A DNA stretch of 28,748 nt from CAJBIL01 sp044359525 (GTDB lineage: Bacteria > Pseudomonadota > Gammaproteobacteria > Burkholderiales > Rhodocyclaceae), in contig JBIKLY010000043.1 of NCBI GenBank assembly GCA_044359525.1, positions 1 through 28,748 on the forward strand, given 5' to 3'. A program made the translations under genes and the position numbers. Of this stretch, positions 15,229 to 23,866 are shown piece after piece. Position 1 is the first letter of the stretch, and the number at the start of each line of letters is the position of its first letter. Under the pieces are notes generated by a model that made no database searches, was not told the origin of the DNA, and saw only the letters and a list, made by a program, of their open reading frames with translations.

Positions 15229-15723
15229 TTATTTCCCCGTCGACCGCCACACACTCGCCAGCCATGGCTGTTGCCTACGCGGTAATCCGGTCGGTCGGTA
15301 ATAGTATTCCAGTTCGATAACACCCGCTTCGGCCGTATGGCTGCGCCAGTTTTCATGGTCGTGATAAGCGCCGTAACGGCCGCTGTTCCAGCCCTCGATA
15401 TTGGCGCCGTGCGGGTTGGAGCAGAACAGTACGCCGTCGGGTTTCAGCGCGCTGTGCAATTGCAGCAGCACACGTGGCAATTCCCGGCTCGGTACATGGA
15501 ATAGCGAGGCGTTGGCAAAGATGCCGTCAAAGCACCCCTCGGAAAATTGCTTCTTGTAGACGGCCTTTTGGTGAGGGCTGCAGGGCTGTTGGTGGTCGGG
15601 TTTTGTTATTGGGGAAAAAACCGAGGTACGTCCCGGGTTGTTCAGATCCATAAGCTTCTGGCTGCACTCGCTGGCACCGCAACAGTGTTGGATCTGGTAC
15701 CGCTGTAGTCCCCCACAAGACAC
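15229..15723 (-). pseudogene. Truncated SAM-dependent methyltransferase remnant
   Basis: Only the C-terminal half of a class I methyltransferase is recognisable: FDGIFANASLFHVPSRELPRVLLQLHSALKPDGVLFCSNP and a tail ending YYYRPTGLPRRQQPWLASVWRS. The N-terminal region, which should carry the SAM-binding GxGxG motif, is missing. The upstream codons up to 15723 (with HCCGASECSQKLMDLNNPG) do not resemble any methyltransferase, so the 5' part appears replaced by unrelated DNA, with a junction near 15545-15570. No good start signal is visible. Probably non-functional. Confidence 0.7.
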
Positions 15724-15785
15724 TACAAATACTTAAGCGCTATACTTCATTGCGAGACTGAAAATTTTGCGGGGAACCTTGGATA

Positions 15786-16028
15786 ATGCCAGTCGTTTTT
15801 CGCTATAACAGCATTCGCTTCCACTTTTTCTCAAACGAAGGCGATCCGCGAGAGCCGATCCACATCCACGCCCAGCGCGGAGAGTGTCTGGCAAAAATCT
15901 GGATTCAACCCGAACCGAGGTTAGCTGAAAACTTCGGTTTTTCTCCGACCGATTTACGGGCGATTCTGGAACAGGTCAGCAAACATACGGAAGAAATCAA
16001 AAGGGACTGGAATGAGCACTTTAGCTAA
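15786..16028 (+). CDS. DUF4160 domain protein
   Basis: 80-residue cytoplasmic protein of the DUF4160 family, recognisable from MPVVFRYNSIRFHFFSNEGDPREPIHIHAQRG and the following AKIWIQPEPRLAENFGFS. The function of the family is not established; such genes are commonly found paired with DUF2442 genes in accessory regions, and a toxin-antitoxin-like role has been suspected but is unproven. GGGGAA upstream could act as ribosome site. It overlaps the DUF2442 gene by 17 nt, indicating coupled expression. Confidence 0.88.
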   Translation: MPVVFRYNSIRFHFFSNEGDPREPIHIHAQRGECLAKIWIQPEPRLAENFGFSPTDLRAILEQVSKHTEEIKRDWNEHFS

Positions 16029-16266
16029 ATCAGTAGCATTCGACGACGCGATGATGTGGGTCAGCCTGGCCGATGGCCGCCAACTTGGCGTCCCACTGGC
16101 ATTCTTCCCGCGCCTGTTGCGAGCAGCACCGGAACAGCGTGACGCCTATGTAATCAGCGGCGGCGGCGCCGGACTACACTGGGATGCATTGGATGAGGAT
16201 ATTTCAGTATCGGGTTTGCTGGCCGGCAAGGGAGACATGACGGCAGGGCACCAGCTGGCTGCGTAA
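16012..16266 (+). CDS. DUF2442 domain protein
   Basis: 84-residue protein of the DUF2442 family: AFDDAMMWVSLADGRQLGVPLAFFPRLLRAAPEQRDAYVISGGGAGLHWDALDEDISVSGLL, the usual pattern in which a short DGR-x-hydrophobic strand is followed by a helix and the conserved IHW-like GLHWDALDEDISV. The C-terminal tail (about 70-84) is variable. Second gene of the DUF4160/DUF2442 pair, starting within the first gene; AAAGGGA lies upstream at suitable spacing. Function unknown. Confidence 0.88.
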   Translation: MSTLAKSVAFDDAMMWVSLADGRQLGVPLAFFPRLLRAAPEQRDAYVISGGGAGLHWDALDEDISVSGLLAGKGDMTAGHQLAA

Positions 16267-16317
16267 CTTCCGGATTCACGAATTCTGGATTGAGAAAAAG
16301 TAGGCGGGAGCCGGCTG

Positions 16318-17457
16318 GTGGGGAAAACCTTGCTCTGGATTGCAGTTAATCGTGCTACGTCCCCTATTGTTTGGTATTCGGTGCTGGCCCTGTGCACACT
16401 AGCGCTCCCCGCTTTCGCCAACACCGCCAACGACAACAGCCCCTGCCCGGACCTGAGCGGCCACTATCGCGTGACGGAGTTTGGCGAGGCCAATGCTGAC
16501 GCCATCAAGGCGCTGCGCATCGGCATGGCGGGTTTTATCGACAGCGAGGTGCGGTTTGAGCGCAGCAACGGCAACAACTGGAACCTATTCATCAAAAGCG
16601 GCTCCACCGGCAGCCTCTCCACCAGCGCAGCCACCATGCTGGCGCACGGTACCGACTTTGTCTGCCGCGACGGTTGGGTGGAACTGCGCACGCCGGTGAG
16701 CACCAGCCGCAAAACCGAGCAAGGCTGGTACGAGGGTCAGGCCACCGTGCGGCTGAACAAAGCCGGCTCCAGCGGCCTGACACTGGTCACGCAGTTTTCT
16801 GGCAGCCAGCGCAGCATCATCTACCAATACGACTCGGCCCGCCTGAGCCTGCCCAAACTCGGCACCGGCATCCGCCTGAATGAATCCATTCGCTGGCCGG
16901 ATGTGAGCGAACCGGCCCCGCCCCGCTACGGCGCAACGCCACCTGCACCCGAAGCGCCCGCCGTGCTCCAGACCCGCCAGCGCCTGCCCGCGCACTTGCT
17001 CGGGCCAGTGATTCAAACGGGTTTGCATCCCGCCGCCCAGGGCGTGCGCGCCAGCTTCAAGGCCACGCAATCCAGACAAGTAGCTGCCTTCGAAGACCGC
17101 CTGCGCGAGGCCAGCATTGGCTACCAGGTGCTGGGCCAGCCCGTGTGGTCCAACAACGCGTACGAGTTCGAGCTGCTGATCCTGCCTGCGGGAAATGCAG
17201 CCGCCTGGCGACCCAGCCTGCTGTGGGTCGAGCATGAGCTGCAGCGCGTGCGCCACCCGGCCGCGGAGCCGGGGCCGGTGCAGCAAGACCCGCGGGGTTA
17301 TCGGGTCACGCTGACGCTGTCGGGTGACGTGCAGGCGCAGGACGTGGCCGCGCGCATCCACACGCTGTCAGGTGCCTTTGCCGAGGTGCGGGTGCAAACA
17401 GCGCGCGACCCTGGCGCCGGAAGTCGCACCGCCTCGCTGCTGCTGGTGATGAAGTAG
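16318..17457 (+). CDS. Secreted protein of unknown function (379 aa)
   Basis: Not recognised. The start GTG 16318 has GGGAG upstream; the first about 40 residues form a signal-peptide-like leader (hydrophobic VWYSVLALCTLALPAFA, cleavage before NTAND). The mature N-terminal part begins with CPDLSGHYRVTEFGE and looks beta-rich, with two cysteines (CPDL and FVCRDGW) that could pair. A proline- and alanine-rich linker (about 205-225, PAPPRYGATPPAPEAPAV) separates it from a C-terminal part with VTLTLSGDVQAQDVAARIHTLSGAFAEVRVQ. No catalytic motif or lipobox is visible. It sits between the DUF pair and an IS91 remnant, in the accessory part of the window. Confidence 0.7.
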   Translation: MGKTLLWIAVNRATSPIVWYSVLALCTLALPAFANTANDNSPCPDLSGHYRVTEFGEANADAIKALRIGMAGFIDSEVRFERSNGNNWNLFIKSGSTGSLSTSAATMLAHGTDFVCRDGWVELRTPVSTSRKTEQGWYEGQATVRLNKAGSSGLTLVTQFSGSQRSIIYQYDSARLSLPKLGTGIRLNESIRWPDVSEPAPPRYGATPPAPEAPAVLQTRQRLPAHLLGPVIQTGLHPAAQGVRASFKATQSRQVAAFEDRLREASIGYQVLGQPVWSNNAYEFELLILPAGNAAAWRPSLLWVEHELQRVRHPAAEPGPVQQDPRGYRVTLTLSGDVQAQDVAARIHTLSGAFAEVRVQTARDPGAGSRTASLLLVMK

Positions 17458-17467
17458 GTTCGCCCGA

Positions 17468-17830
17468 TCAAAGAATCAAGAGTAACGCACCGAAGCGGTG
17501 GATGAAAGCGACTGCGCCGATGCGGGTCGTGCTGTCTTGAGCCACGGGGCAGGCAGCCCGCAGGCTCTGTTCCACCGCCGAGAGAAAGATGTGCAAGGCC
17601 AAGTTCTGGATGGCGGGGTCGGCCTGCAGGAAGTAGCGCAATCGTTTGGGCACCGAGAGCACCCCTTGCCGAACCGGCAGGCGCGAAATGACGTGGTCGG
17701 TAAGGTGCGCGGCGGTCTCGACCATGCGGCGGGTGTTACAGGAGGGGCAGACACCACGCCCCTTGGAGGAAAAGGCGACCAGAAAGTCGTGTCCGCAGTC
17801 GGCGCAGCGAGCGCGGGCGAACCTGATTCG
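17468..17830 (-). pseudogene. IS91-type transposase remnant
   Basis: N-terminal zinc-binding part of an IS91-family transposase: in one minus-strand frame CADCGHDFLVAFSSKGRG and CPSCNTRRMVETAAH (two CxxC pairs), then LPVRQGVLSVPKRLRYFLQADPA and AVAFIHRFGA. The frame breaks off after this point (LLLIL, stop at 17468), before the HVHFH-type catalytic region, and nothing of the rest of the element follows. The upstream end runs into the icmF stop region at 17833. A decayed fragment, not an active insertion sequence. Confidence 0.82.
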
Positions 17831-17832
17831 GC

Positions 17833-20800
17833 TTACATACTGCGCCGGTACTGCCCCCCCACTTCATAAAGCGCCGTTGTGATCTGCCCGAGCGAGCAGA
17901 CACGAACAGCGTCGACCAACACGGCGAAGACGTTGCCGTTGTCGATCACCGTTTGCTGCAGGCGTTCGAGCATGGCGCCGGAGGCGGTGACGTTGCGTTT
18001 CTGGAAGTCGCGCAGGCGGGTGATCTGCGACTGTTTTTCTTCCTCGGTTGAGCGCGCCAGTTCGATCTCGATCTGCGCATCGCCCTTCGGGTTGCGGAAG
18101 GTGTTGACGCCGACGATCGGGTACGAGCCGTCGTGTTTGCGGTGCTCGTAGTAGAGCGACTCCTCCTGGATCTTGCCGCGCTGGTAACCGGTTTCCATCG
18201 CGCCGAGCACCCCGCCGCGCGCGGCGATGGCTTCGAACTCCTTGAGCACGGCTTCTTCGACGAGGTCGGTTAGTTCGTCGATGATGAAGGCGCCCTGATT
18301 CGGGTTCTCGTTCATCGCCAGACCCCACTCACGGTTGATCACCAGCTGGATGGCCATCGCACGGCGCACGGATTCCTCGGTCGGCGTGGTGATCGCTTCG
18401 TCGTAGGCGTTGGTGTGCAGGCTGTTGCAGTTGTCATAGACGGCAATGAGCGCCTGCAGCGTCGTGCGGATGTCGTTGAAGGCCATTTCCTGCGCGTGCA
18501 ACGAGCGGCCGGAAGTCTGGATGTGGTATTTCAGCTTCTGGCTGCGCTCGTTGGCGCCATACTTGTTCTTCATCGCCACGGCCCAGATGCGGCGGGCGAC
18601 GCGGCCAATCACCGAGTATTCCGGGTCCATGCCGTTGCTGAAGAAGAACGAGAGATTCGGCGCGAAGTCGTCGATCTGCATGCCGCGCGCCAGATAGGCT
18701 TCGACGTAGGTGAAGCCGTTGGCCAGCGTGAAGGCGAGCTGCGAGATCGGATTGGCGCCGGCTTCGGCGATGTGATAACCGGAGATCGACACCGAGTAGA
18801 AGTTGCCGATGTCGTTGTGGATGAAGAATTCCTGAATGTCGCCCATCATCTTCAGCGCGAATTCGGTTGAGAAGATACAGGTGTTCTGGCCCTGGTCTTC
18901 TTTCAGGATGTCGGCCTGCACCGTGCCGCGCACGCTTGTTAACGCCCACTGGCGGATCTTCTGCACTTCGTCTTCGGTCGGCTCGCGCTTGTTGTCGAGC
19001 TTGAACTTGTCGATCTGCTGGTCGATCGCGGTGTTGAAGAAGCAGGCCAGAATGATCGGCGCCGGGCCGTTGATGGTCAGCGACACCGAGGTGGTTGGCG
19101 CACACAGTTCGAATCCGTCGAACAGCACTTTCATGTCGTCGAGCGTGGCAATCGAAACGCCGGAGTTGCCGATCTTGCCGTAGATGTCGGGACGCTCGTC
19201 GGGGTCGCAGCCGTACAGCGTGACCGAGTCAAAGGCCGTGGACAGGCGCTTGGCGGGCATGCCTTCGGAGACGCGCTTGAATCGGCGGTTGGTACGGAAG
19301 GCGTCGCCTTCGCCGGCGAACATGCGTGTCGGGTCTTCGTTCTCGCGCTTGAAGGCGAACACACCCGAGGTGAAGGGGAAAGAACCGGGGACGTTTTCCT
19401 TCATCAGGAAGCGCAGCACTTCGCCTTCGTCTTCATAGACGGGCAGCGACACCTTGCGGATGCGCGTGCCGGACAGCGAGGTGTTGGTCAGTTTGGTGCG
19501 GATTTCCTTGTCGCGGATTTTTACGACGTACTCATCCTGCGCGTAGAGCTCGACGGTTTTCGGCCACTGGTCGAGCAGCTTCTTCGCTTTGGCGTCGAGT
19601 TGGCCGTCTTTCCATTCGATCAATTCACTGAAGTCGCCAGCTTGCTTGCCGCAGCTTTCGAACAAGGCCTTCGACGTGCGTAACGACTGGCGTTCGCGGG
19701 CGATGGTCGCCTGCTGCGCGGTGTGCGCGTGATAGCTGCGCACGCCCTCGGCAACCTCGGCGAGATAGCGCGTGCGCTGCGGCGGAACGATGGCGTGCTG
19801 GTTCGACGAACAACGCACCGAAACGACGGGCAGCTTGCCAGCCTTAAGTTTCAGACCAAACTCCTGCAATTTCGGCAGCATCGCCTGATACAGCGCGGTG
19901 ACGCCGTCATCGTTGAAGCGCGCGGCCATCGTGCCGAACACCGGCATCTGCTCGGTCGGCGTCATGAAGGCTTCACGGTTGCGCTGGTACTGCTTGCGCA
20001 CGTCGCGCAGCGCATCGTCGGCGCCCTTGCGGTCGAACTTGTTGATCGCCACGAAGTCGGCGAAGTCGAGCATGTCGATCTTCTCCAACTGCGACGCCGC
20101 GCCAAATTCCGGCGTCATGACATACAAAGATGCATCGACCAGCGGCACGATGGCTGCGTTGCCCTGGCCGATGCCGGACGTTTCGACGATGATGAAATCG
20201 AAACCGGCCAGCTTGCACGCGGCGATCACCTCGGGCAGCGCGGCGGAGACTTCGGAGCCGGTGTCGCGGGTGGCCAGCGAGCGCATGTAGATGTTCGGAT
20301 GCTCGATCGCGTTCATGCGGATGCGGTCGCCGAGCAGCGCGCCGCCGGTGCGCTTGCGCGAGGGGTCGATCGAGATGATGGCGAGCTTGATGCTGTCGCC
20401 CTGATCGAGGCGGAAGCGGCGCACCAGCTCGTCGGTCAGCGAGGACTTGCCGGCGCCGCCGGTGCCGGTGATGCCGAGCGTCGGCACCTGCACCTCGGCT
20501 GCCGCCTTGATGATTTCCTGGCGCAGCGCTTCGGGATAGGCGCCGTTTTCGAGCGCCGTGATGATCTGGGCGAGGACTCGACGATCACCACTTTTCAGCG
20601 CGGCAAGTACCGCCTCCGGCTGCTGCGGCGCCAGTGCCGTAAGGTCAAAATCAGCCTGCACCACGAGGTCGTTGATCATGCCCTGCAGGCCCATCGACTG
20701 GCCGTCTTCCGGCGCGTAGATACGGCTCACGCCGTAGTCGTGCAGCTCCCTGATTTCGGACGGCACGATGACACCGCCGCCACCGCCAAAGACCTTGATG

Positions 20801-21099
20801 TTGCCGCCACCGCCGGCTTTCAGCAGATCGATCATGTACTTGAAGAACTCGACGTGACCACCCTGGTAGGAGGTGATGGCGATGCCCTGCACGTCTTCCT
20901 GCAGTGCGGCGTTGACGATCTCCTGCACCGAGCGGTTATGGCCGAGATGGATCACTTCGGCGCCGGTCGATTGAAGGATGCGGCGCATGATGTTGATCGA
21001 CGCGTCGTGCCCGTCGAAGAGCGAGGCCGCCGTGACAAAGCGCACCTTGTTTTTGGGCTTATACGGCACGAGTTTCTTGGCGATCGAAAGGTCAGTCAT
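17833..21099 (-). CDS. icmF: Fused isobutyryl-CoA mutase IcmF
   Basis: Adenosylcobalamin-dependent enzyme interconverting isobutyryl-CoA and n-butyryl-CoA, with its own G-protein chaperone. 1088 residues, normal for IcmF. Order: B12-binding domain (about 18-150; DGHDASIN with His31 as cobalt ligand, then LGHNRSVQEIV), MeaI-like GTPase (Walker A GTGGAGKS 212-219, SIDPSRKRTGGALLGDRIRMN, INKFDRKG), linker, and the substrate-binding TIM-barrel mutase domain (about 540-1088; RTNRRFKRVSEGMPAKRLSTAFDSVTLYG, SVSISGYHIAEAGANP). Start ATG 21099 has GGAG ten bases upstream; a GTG lies at 21108. The divergent AraC-type gene is the likely regulator. Complete, with the natural C-terminus GGQYRRSM. Confidence 0.95.
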   Translation of the reverse strand: MTDLSIAKKLVPYKPKNKVRFVTAASLFDGHDASINIMRRILQSTGAEVIHLGHNRSVQEIVNAALQEDVQGIAITSYQGGHVEFFKYMIDLLKAGGGGNIKVFGGGGGVIVPSEIRELHDYGVSRIYAPEDGQSMGLQGMINDLVVQADFDLTALAPQQPEAVLAALKSGDRRVLAQIITALENGAYPEALRQEIIKAAAEVQVPTLGITGTGGAGKSSLTDELVRRFRLDQGDSIKLAIISIDPSRKRTGGALLGDRIRMNAIEHPNIYMRSLATRDTGSEVSAALPEVIAACKLAGFDFIIVETSGIGQGNAAIVPLVDASLYVMTPEFGAASQLEKIDMLDFADFVAINKFDRKGADDALRDVRKQYQRNREAFMTPTEQMPVFGTMAARFNDDGVTALYQAMLPKLQEFGLKLKAGKLPVVSVRCSSNQHAIVPPQRTRYLAEVAEGVRSYHAHTAQQATIARERQSLRTSKALFESCGKQAGDFSELIEWKDGQLDAKAKKLLDQWPKTVELYAQDEYVVKIRDKEIRTKLTNTSLSGTRIRKVSLPVYEDEGEVLRFLMKENVPGSFPFTSGVFAFKRENEDPTRMFAGEGDAFRTNRRFKRVSEGMPAKRLSTAFDSVTLYGCDPDERPDIYGKIGNSGVSIATLDDMKVLFDGFELCAPTTSVSLTINGPAPIILACFFNTAIDQQIDKFKLDNKREPTEDEVQKIRQWALTSVRGTVQADILKEDQGQNTCIFSTEFALKMMGDIQEFFIHNDIGNFYSVSISGYHIAEAGANPISQLAFTLANGFTYVEAYLARGMQIDDFAPNLSFFFSNGMDPEYSVIGRVARRIWAVAMKNKYGANERSQKLKYHIQTSGRSLHAQEMAFNDIRTTLQALIAVYDNCNSLHTNAYDEAITTPTEESVRRAMAIQLVINREWGLAMNENPNQGAFIIDELTDLVEEAVLKEFEAIAARGGVLGAMETGYQRGKIQEESLYYEHRKHDGSYPIVGVNTFRNPKGDAQIEIELARSTEEEKQSQITRLRDFQKRNVTASGAMLERLQQTVIDNGNVFAVLVDAVRVCSLGQITTALYEVGGQYRRSM

Positions 21100-21249
21100 A
21101 GCGGTCACGCTCCACGAATATCAGAAATTCTTTCCAGAAGAGCAGTGTAGGAAGCCTGGCGCAATAAAGCCATTGCCCCGAGCGCCGCAAATCATGTAAT
21201 TATTGCCAAACTGGAATACCCTGAAGATACATGATGCTAAGAGCCTCGA

Positions 21250-22305
21250 ATGGCACACCTTGAAAATTTCGCCACCAGCCGTCCACGCGCTACCGTGGCC
21301 ATCGGTTTTGTCCAAGGCATGCTGGCCGGCCTGCCCGGCAGCGGCCACGCCGCCGGGCCATTGCTGCTGCGCGCCGGCATCGCGTCAGCCGTACTCGACG
21401 ATCCGGCGGCACGCATCCCGGTCGAAAGCTACGCTGCGCTGTACAACCTGATTAACCAGGAACTCGATGACGAAGGCTTTGGCCTGTTCTCGTCGCCGAT
21501 GCGCGTCGGCAGTTTCGAATTTCTTTGTCGCAGCGCAATCACCGCGCCGACGCTGGCCATCGCGCTCGAACGTGCAGCGCGTTTTTTGCGCATCGTCCTG
21601 CCCGACTTTACCGTCACGCTTGAACGCGATCAGGGAGAAGCGCGCCTGAGCATCAGCGAATCACGTGCATTGAAGACCGGCCGCGTCTTCGCTTTTGAGT
21701 GGCTGCTACGCCTGCTGCACGGCCTCAGCTCCTGGCTGGTCGGCCGCGCCATCGTGCTCGACGGGGTGAGTTTCCCCTACCCGCGCCCCGCGCACGCCGA
21801 CGACTACGCGCTGATCTACACGGCGAATTCAAGCTTCGATCCAAGTTTCGACACAACACAACTCGTCGCCCGCTTCGCCGCCAATCTGCTCGATCTGCCA
21901 GTTCGCCGCGACGAAGCCGCCTTGCAGACATTCCTCATCGGCGCACCGGGCAAGCTGACCATGCTCTACCGCCGCGACCGTGAAATGGTCCTGCGCGTTC
22001 GCGATTGTCTGCGCAACGCGCTGCCCGAAGCCAAGCCGCTCGCCGAAGTAGCCAGCGTATTGCATCTTTCGCCACGCACGCTGCACCGTCGGCTTGAAGA
22101 GGAAGGATCAAGTTTTCAGGCAATCAAGGACGCCCTGCGCCGCGACCTCGCGATCAACCGGCTGGCCAAGACAAAGCAACCACTATCGCGCATCGCCGCC
22201 GACCTCGGCTTCGCCGACCCCTCAGCGTTTTACCGCGCCTTTGTCAGCTGGACGGGAATGGCGCCGACGCATTACCGGCGCCAACTGAAGCGGCCGCTGA
22301 TTTGA
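21250..22305 (+). CDS. AraC-family transcriptional regulator (OruR/ArgR-like)
   Basis: 351-residue cytoplasmic regulator with an N-terminal arabinose-binding-like domain of the PF12625 type (about 20-210; ALYNLINQELDDEGFGLFSSPMRVGSFEFLCRS is characteristic) and a C-terminal AraC DNA-binding domain (about 250-345; VASVLHLSPRTLHRRLEEEGSSFQAIKDALRRDLAINRLAKT then IAADLGFADPSAFYRAFVSWTGMAPTHYRR). ATG 21250 is chosen. It is divergent from icmF across 150 bp, so it probably controls icmF or the related acyl-CoA metabolism; the inducer is unknown. Confidence 0.9.
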   Translation: MAHLENFATSRPRATVAIGFVQGMLAGLPGSGHAAGPLLLRAGIASAVLDDPAARIPVESYAALYNLINQELDDEGFGLFSSPMRVGSFEFLCRSAITAPTLAIALERAARFLRIVLPDFTVTLERDQGEARLSISESRALKTGRVFAFEWLLRLLHGLSSWLVGRAIVLDGVSFPYPRPAHADDYALIYTANSSFDPSFDTTQLVARFAANLLDLPVRRDEAALQTFLIGAPGKLTMLYRRDREMVLRVRDCLRNALPEAKPLAEVASVLHLSPRTLHRRLEEEGSSFQAIKDALRRDLAINRLAKTKQPLSRIAADLGFADPSAFYRAFVSWTGMAPTHYRRQLKRPLI

Positions 22306-22368
22306 TCGCCTTGTTCTCTTTGGCCATTTCATCGTTATTTGTTGGCGCAAGTGAACGATAGCGGTCTC

Positions 22369-22428
22369 GTAGGAGCCCAGATTTCTGGGCGATTGCAGCG
22401 CCAATCGCCCAGAAATCTGGGCTCCTAC
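22369..22428. repeat. REPIN-like palindrome (two inverted REP units)
   Basis: Arms 22369-22395 and 22402-22428 are perfect 27-bp reverse complements around a 6-nt loop. Each arm is itself a REP-like unit: a GTAGGAG head, then the small palindrome CCCAGATTTCTGGG, then CGATTG. This matches the architecture of Pseudomonas GTAGGAG-headed REPs and their REPIN doublets. It lies between the convergent AraC and ATPase genes. No T-run follows either arm. Confidence 0.82.
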
Positions 22429-22508
22429 AAAAACCGATTGAACGACCTACAGCAACAGCTAACAGTGGCATAACCTTCTCTGCTGCCGGGCCGCGCGGCA
22501 ATTAACGA

Positions 22509-23687
22509 TCATTTCAACGCCCCCAGATCACCGGCCAGTTCCATCAAAGAAACCACTTCGACGTCTTCGGCGACACGGTAGCGTTCGACCCCCGGATAAA
22601 CGACAAACTTACGCGCCGGCATAAGATCAGCGCAGGCCGCGTGAAACCCACGTTCGAGCTTTGGCGTCAGGCTGCGCTTTATTTCGACGGCCCATTGCCG
22701 GCCGTCCGGCCAGGTCAACAGCAAGTCGATTTCTGCACCACCGTTACTTCGGTAGAAATAGCCCTGCACATCATCGGGTGCTGCGGCAAGCAGGTTTTCG
22801 ACGACAAAACATTCCCAGCTCTGGCCGACCACCGGGTGCGAGAGCAGGCTTTCCTTGTCGGCGATGCCGAGCAGCGCATGCGCAAGGCCGCTGTCGCGTA
22901 CATAAACCTTGGGCGATTTGACCAGTCGTTTGCCAATATTGGCGTACCAGGGCGGCAAGCGCCGCACCAGCAGAAGGTCGACCAGCAGATCCAGGTAGCT
23001 GGCGGCAGTTTTGCCGTCAACGCCAAGGTTACGGGCAAACTGCGCGGTGTTGAGCAGGCCACCCTGATGATGGGCGAGCATGGTCCAGAAGCGGCGCAGC
23101 GTCTCGGCGGCAATGCGCGGGCCGAACTGCGGAATATCGCGTTCCAGATAGCTGAGAATGAAATCCTGCCGCCAGCGCAGGCTGCGCGCATTGCTCGGCG
23201 CCAGCAGGCTTTCCGGGAAACCGCCACGCAGCCACAGCTCGTCGCTCGCGATGCCGGGCGTTTCGTTGACGGTAAAGGGCGTCAGTTCCAGATAGGCGAT
23301 GCGTCCGGCCAGCGTTTCGCCGGCTTGCTTGAGCAGATCGAGCGAAGCCGAACCGAGCAGCAGATACAGCCCCGTCCGTTGCCCGACGCGGCGGCCACGG
23401 TCGATCAGTCCACGCAGCACCGGAAAAAGAGCTGGTGCGCGATGCACTTCGTCGAGGATGACGAGCTTGTCCTGATGGTCACCGAGATAGAGTTCAGGCT
23501 GGGCAAGTCTGGCGCGATCCTGTTCTGATTCGAGGTCGAGATAGAGCGCCTCGCGCCCACCGATGGTGAGCGCGCCGATTTCGAGCGCCAGCGTGGTTTT
23601 GCCGGCCTGGCGCGGCCCGAGCAAGGCCACCGCCGGCGAATGGGCAATGGCGTCAGCAAGTACATGAGTAAGATTACGTCTCAACAT
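22509..23687 (-). CDS. AAA ATPase with DUF4143 C-terminal domain
   Basis: 392-residue cytoplasmic ATPase of the common bacterial AAA_14/DUF4143 family, of unsettled function. Walker A GPRQAGKT (24-31), Walker B LVILDE (75-80) followed by VHRAP, sensor-like LLGSASLDLL, DIPQFGPRIAAETLRRFWTMLAHHQG, and a C-terminal DUF4143 part with GGAEIDLLLTWPDGRQWAVEIKRS, which resembles a PD-(D/E)XK nuclease fold (Asp, then ExK). The ATG at 23687 is preferred to a TTG at 23723; AAGG is close to it. Stands alone between the REPIN and the divergent synthase-like gene. Typical accessory gene. Confidence 0.9.
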   Translation of the reverse strand: MLRRNLTHVLADAIAHSPAVALLGPRQAGKTTLALEIGALTIGGREALYLDLESEQDRARLAQPELYLGDHQDKLVILDEVHRAPALFPVLRGLIDRGRRVGQRTGLYLLLGSASLDLLKQAGETLAGRIAYLELTPFTVNETPGIASDELWLRGGFPESLLAPSNARSLRWRQDFILSYLERDIPQFGPRIAAETLRRFWTMLAHHQGGLLNTAQFARNLGVDGKTAASYLDLLVDLLLVRRLPPWYANIGKRLVKSPKVYVRDSGLAHALLGIADKESLLSHPVVGQSWECFVVENLLAAAPDDVQGYFYRSNGGAEIDLLLTWPDGRQWAVEIKRSLTPKLERGFHAACADLMPARKFVVYPGVERYRVAEDVEVVSLMELAGDLGALK

Positions 23688-23866
23688 CCTTGCAATTATG
23701 GATAACTGATGGATGACTTGCAAGGATAAATCAGTTATTAATCAAGCCGACAGAAGACGAAGCAAGCGCTGCCGGACATCAAATCATCGAGCAAGCACCC
23801 CTCATCTTCTCAGCCGAACGACAGGAATGCAGTTCAGAATGCTTGTTTTAAAAACAGAGGGCTCTC

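Noticed and set aside
19723..21150. 475-codon plus-strand open frame inside icmF
   Set aside because: Antisense to the B12-binding and GTPase domains of icmF, which are fully conserved; the translation is low-complexity His/Arg/Asp-rich.
22369..22428. Ordinary rho-independent terminator between convergent genes
   Set aside because: No T-run follows in either direction, and the nested GTAGGAG-headed structure fits REP doublets better; it may still slow polymerase.
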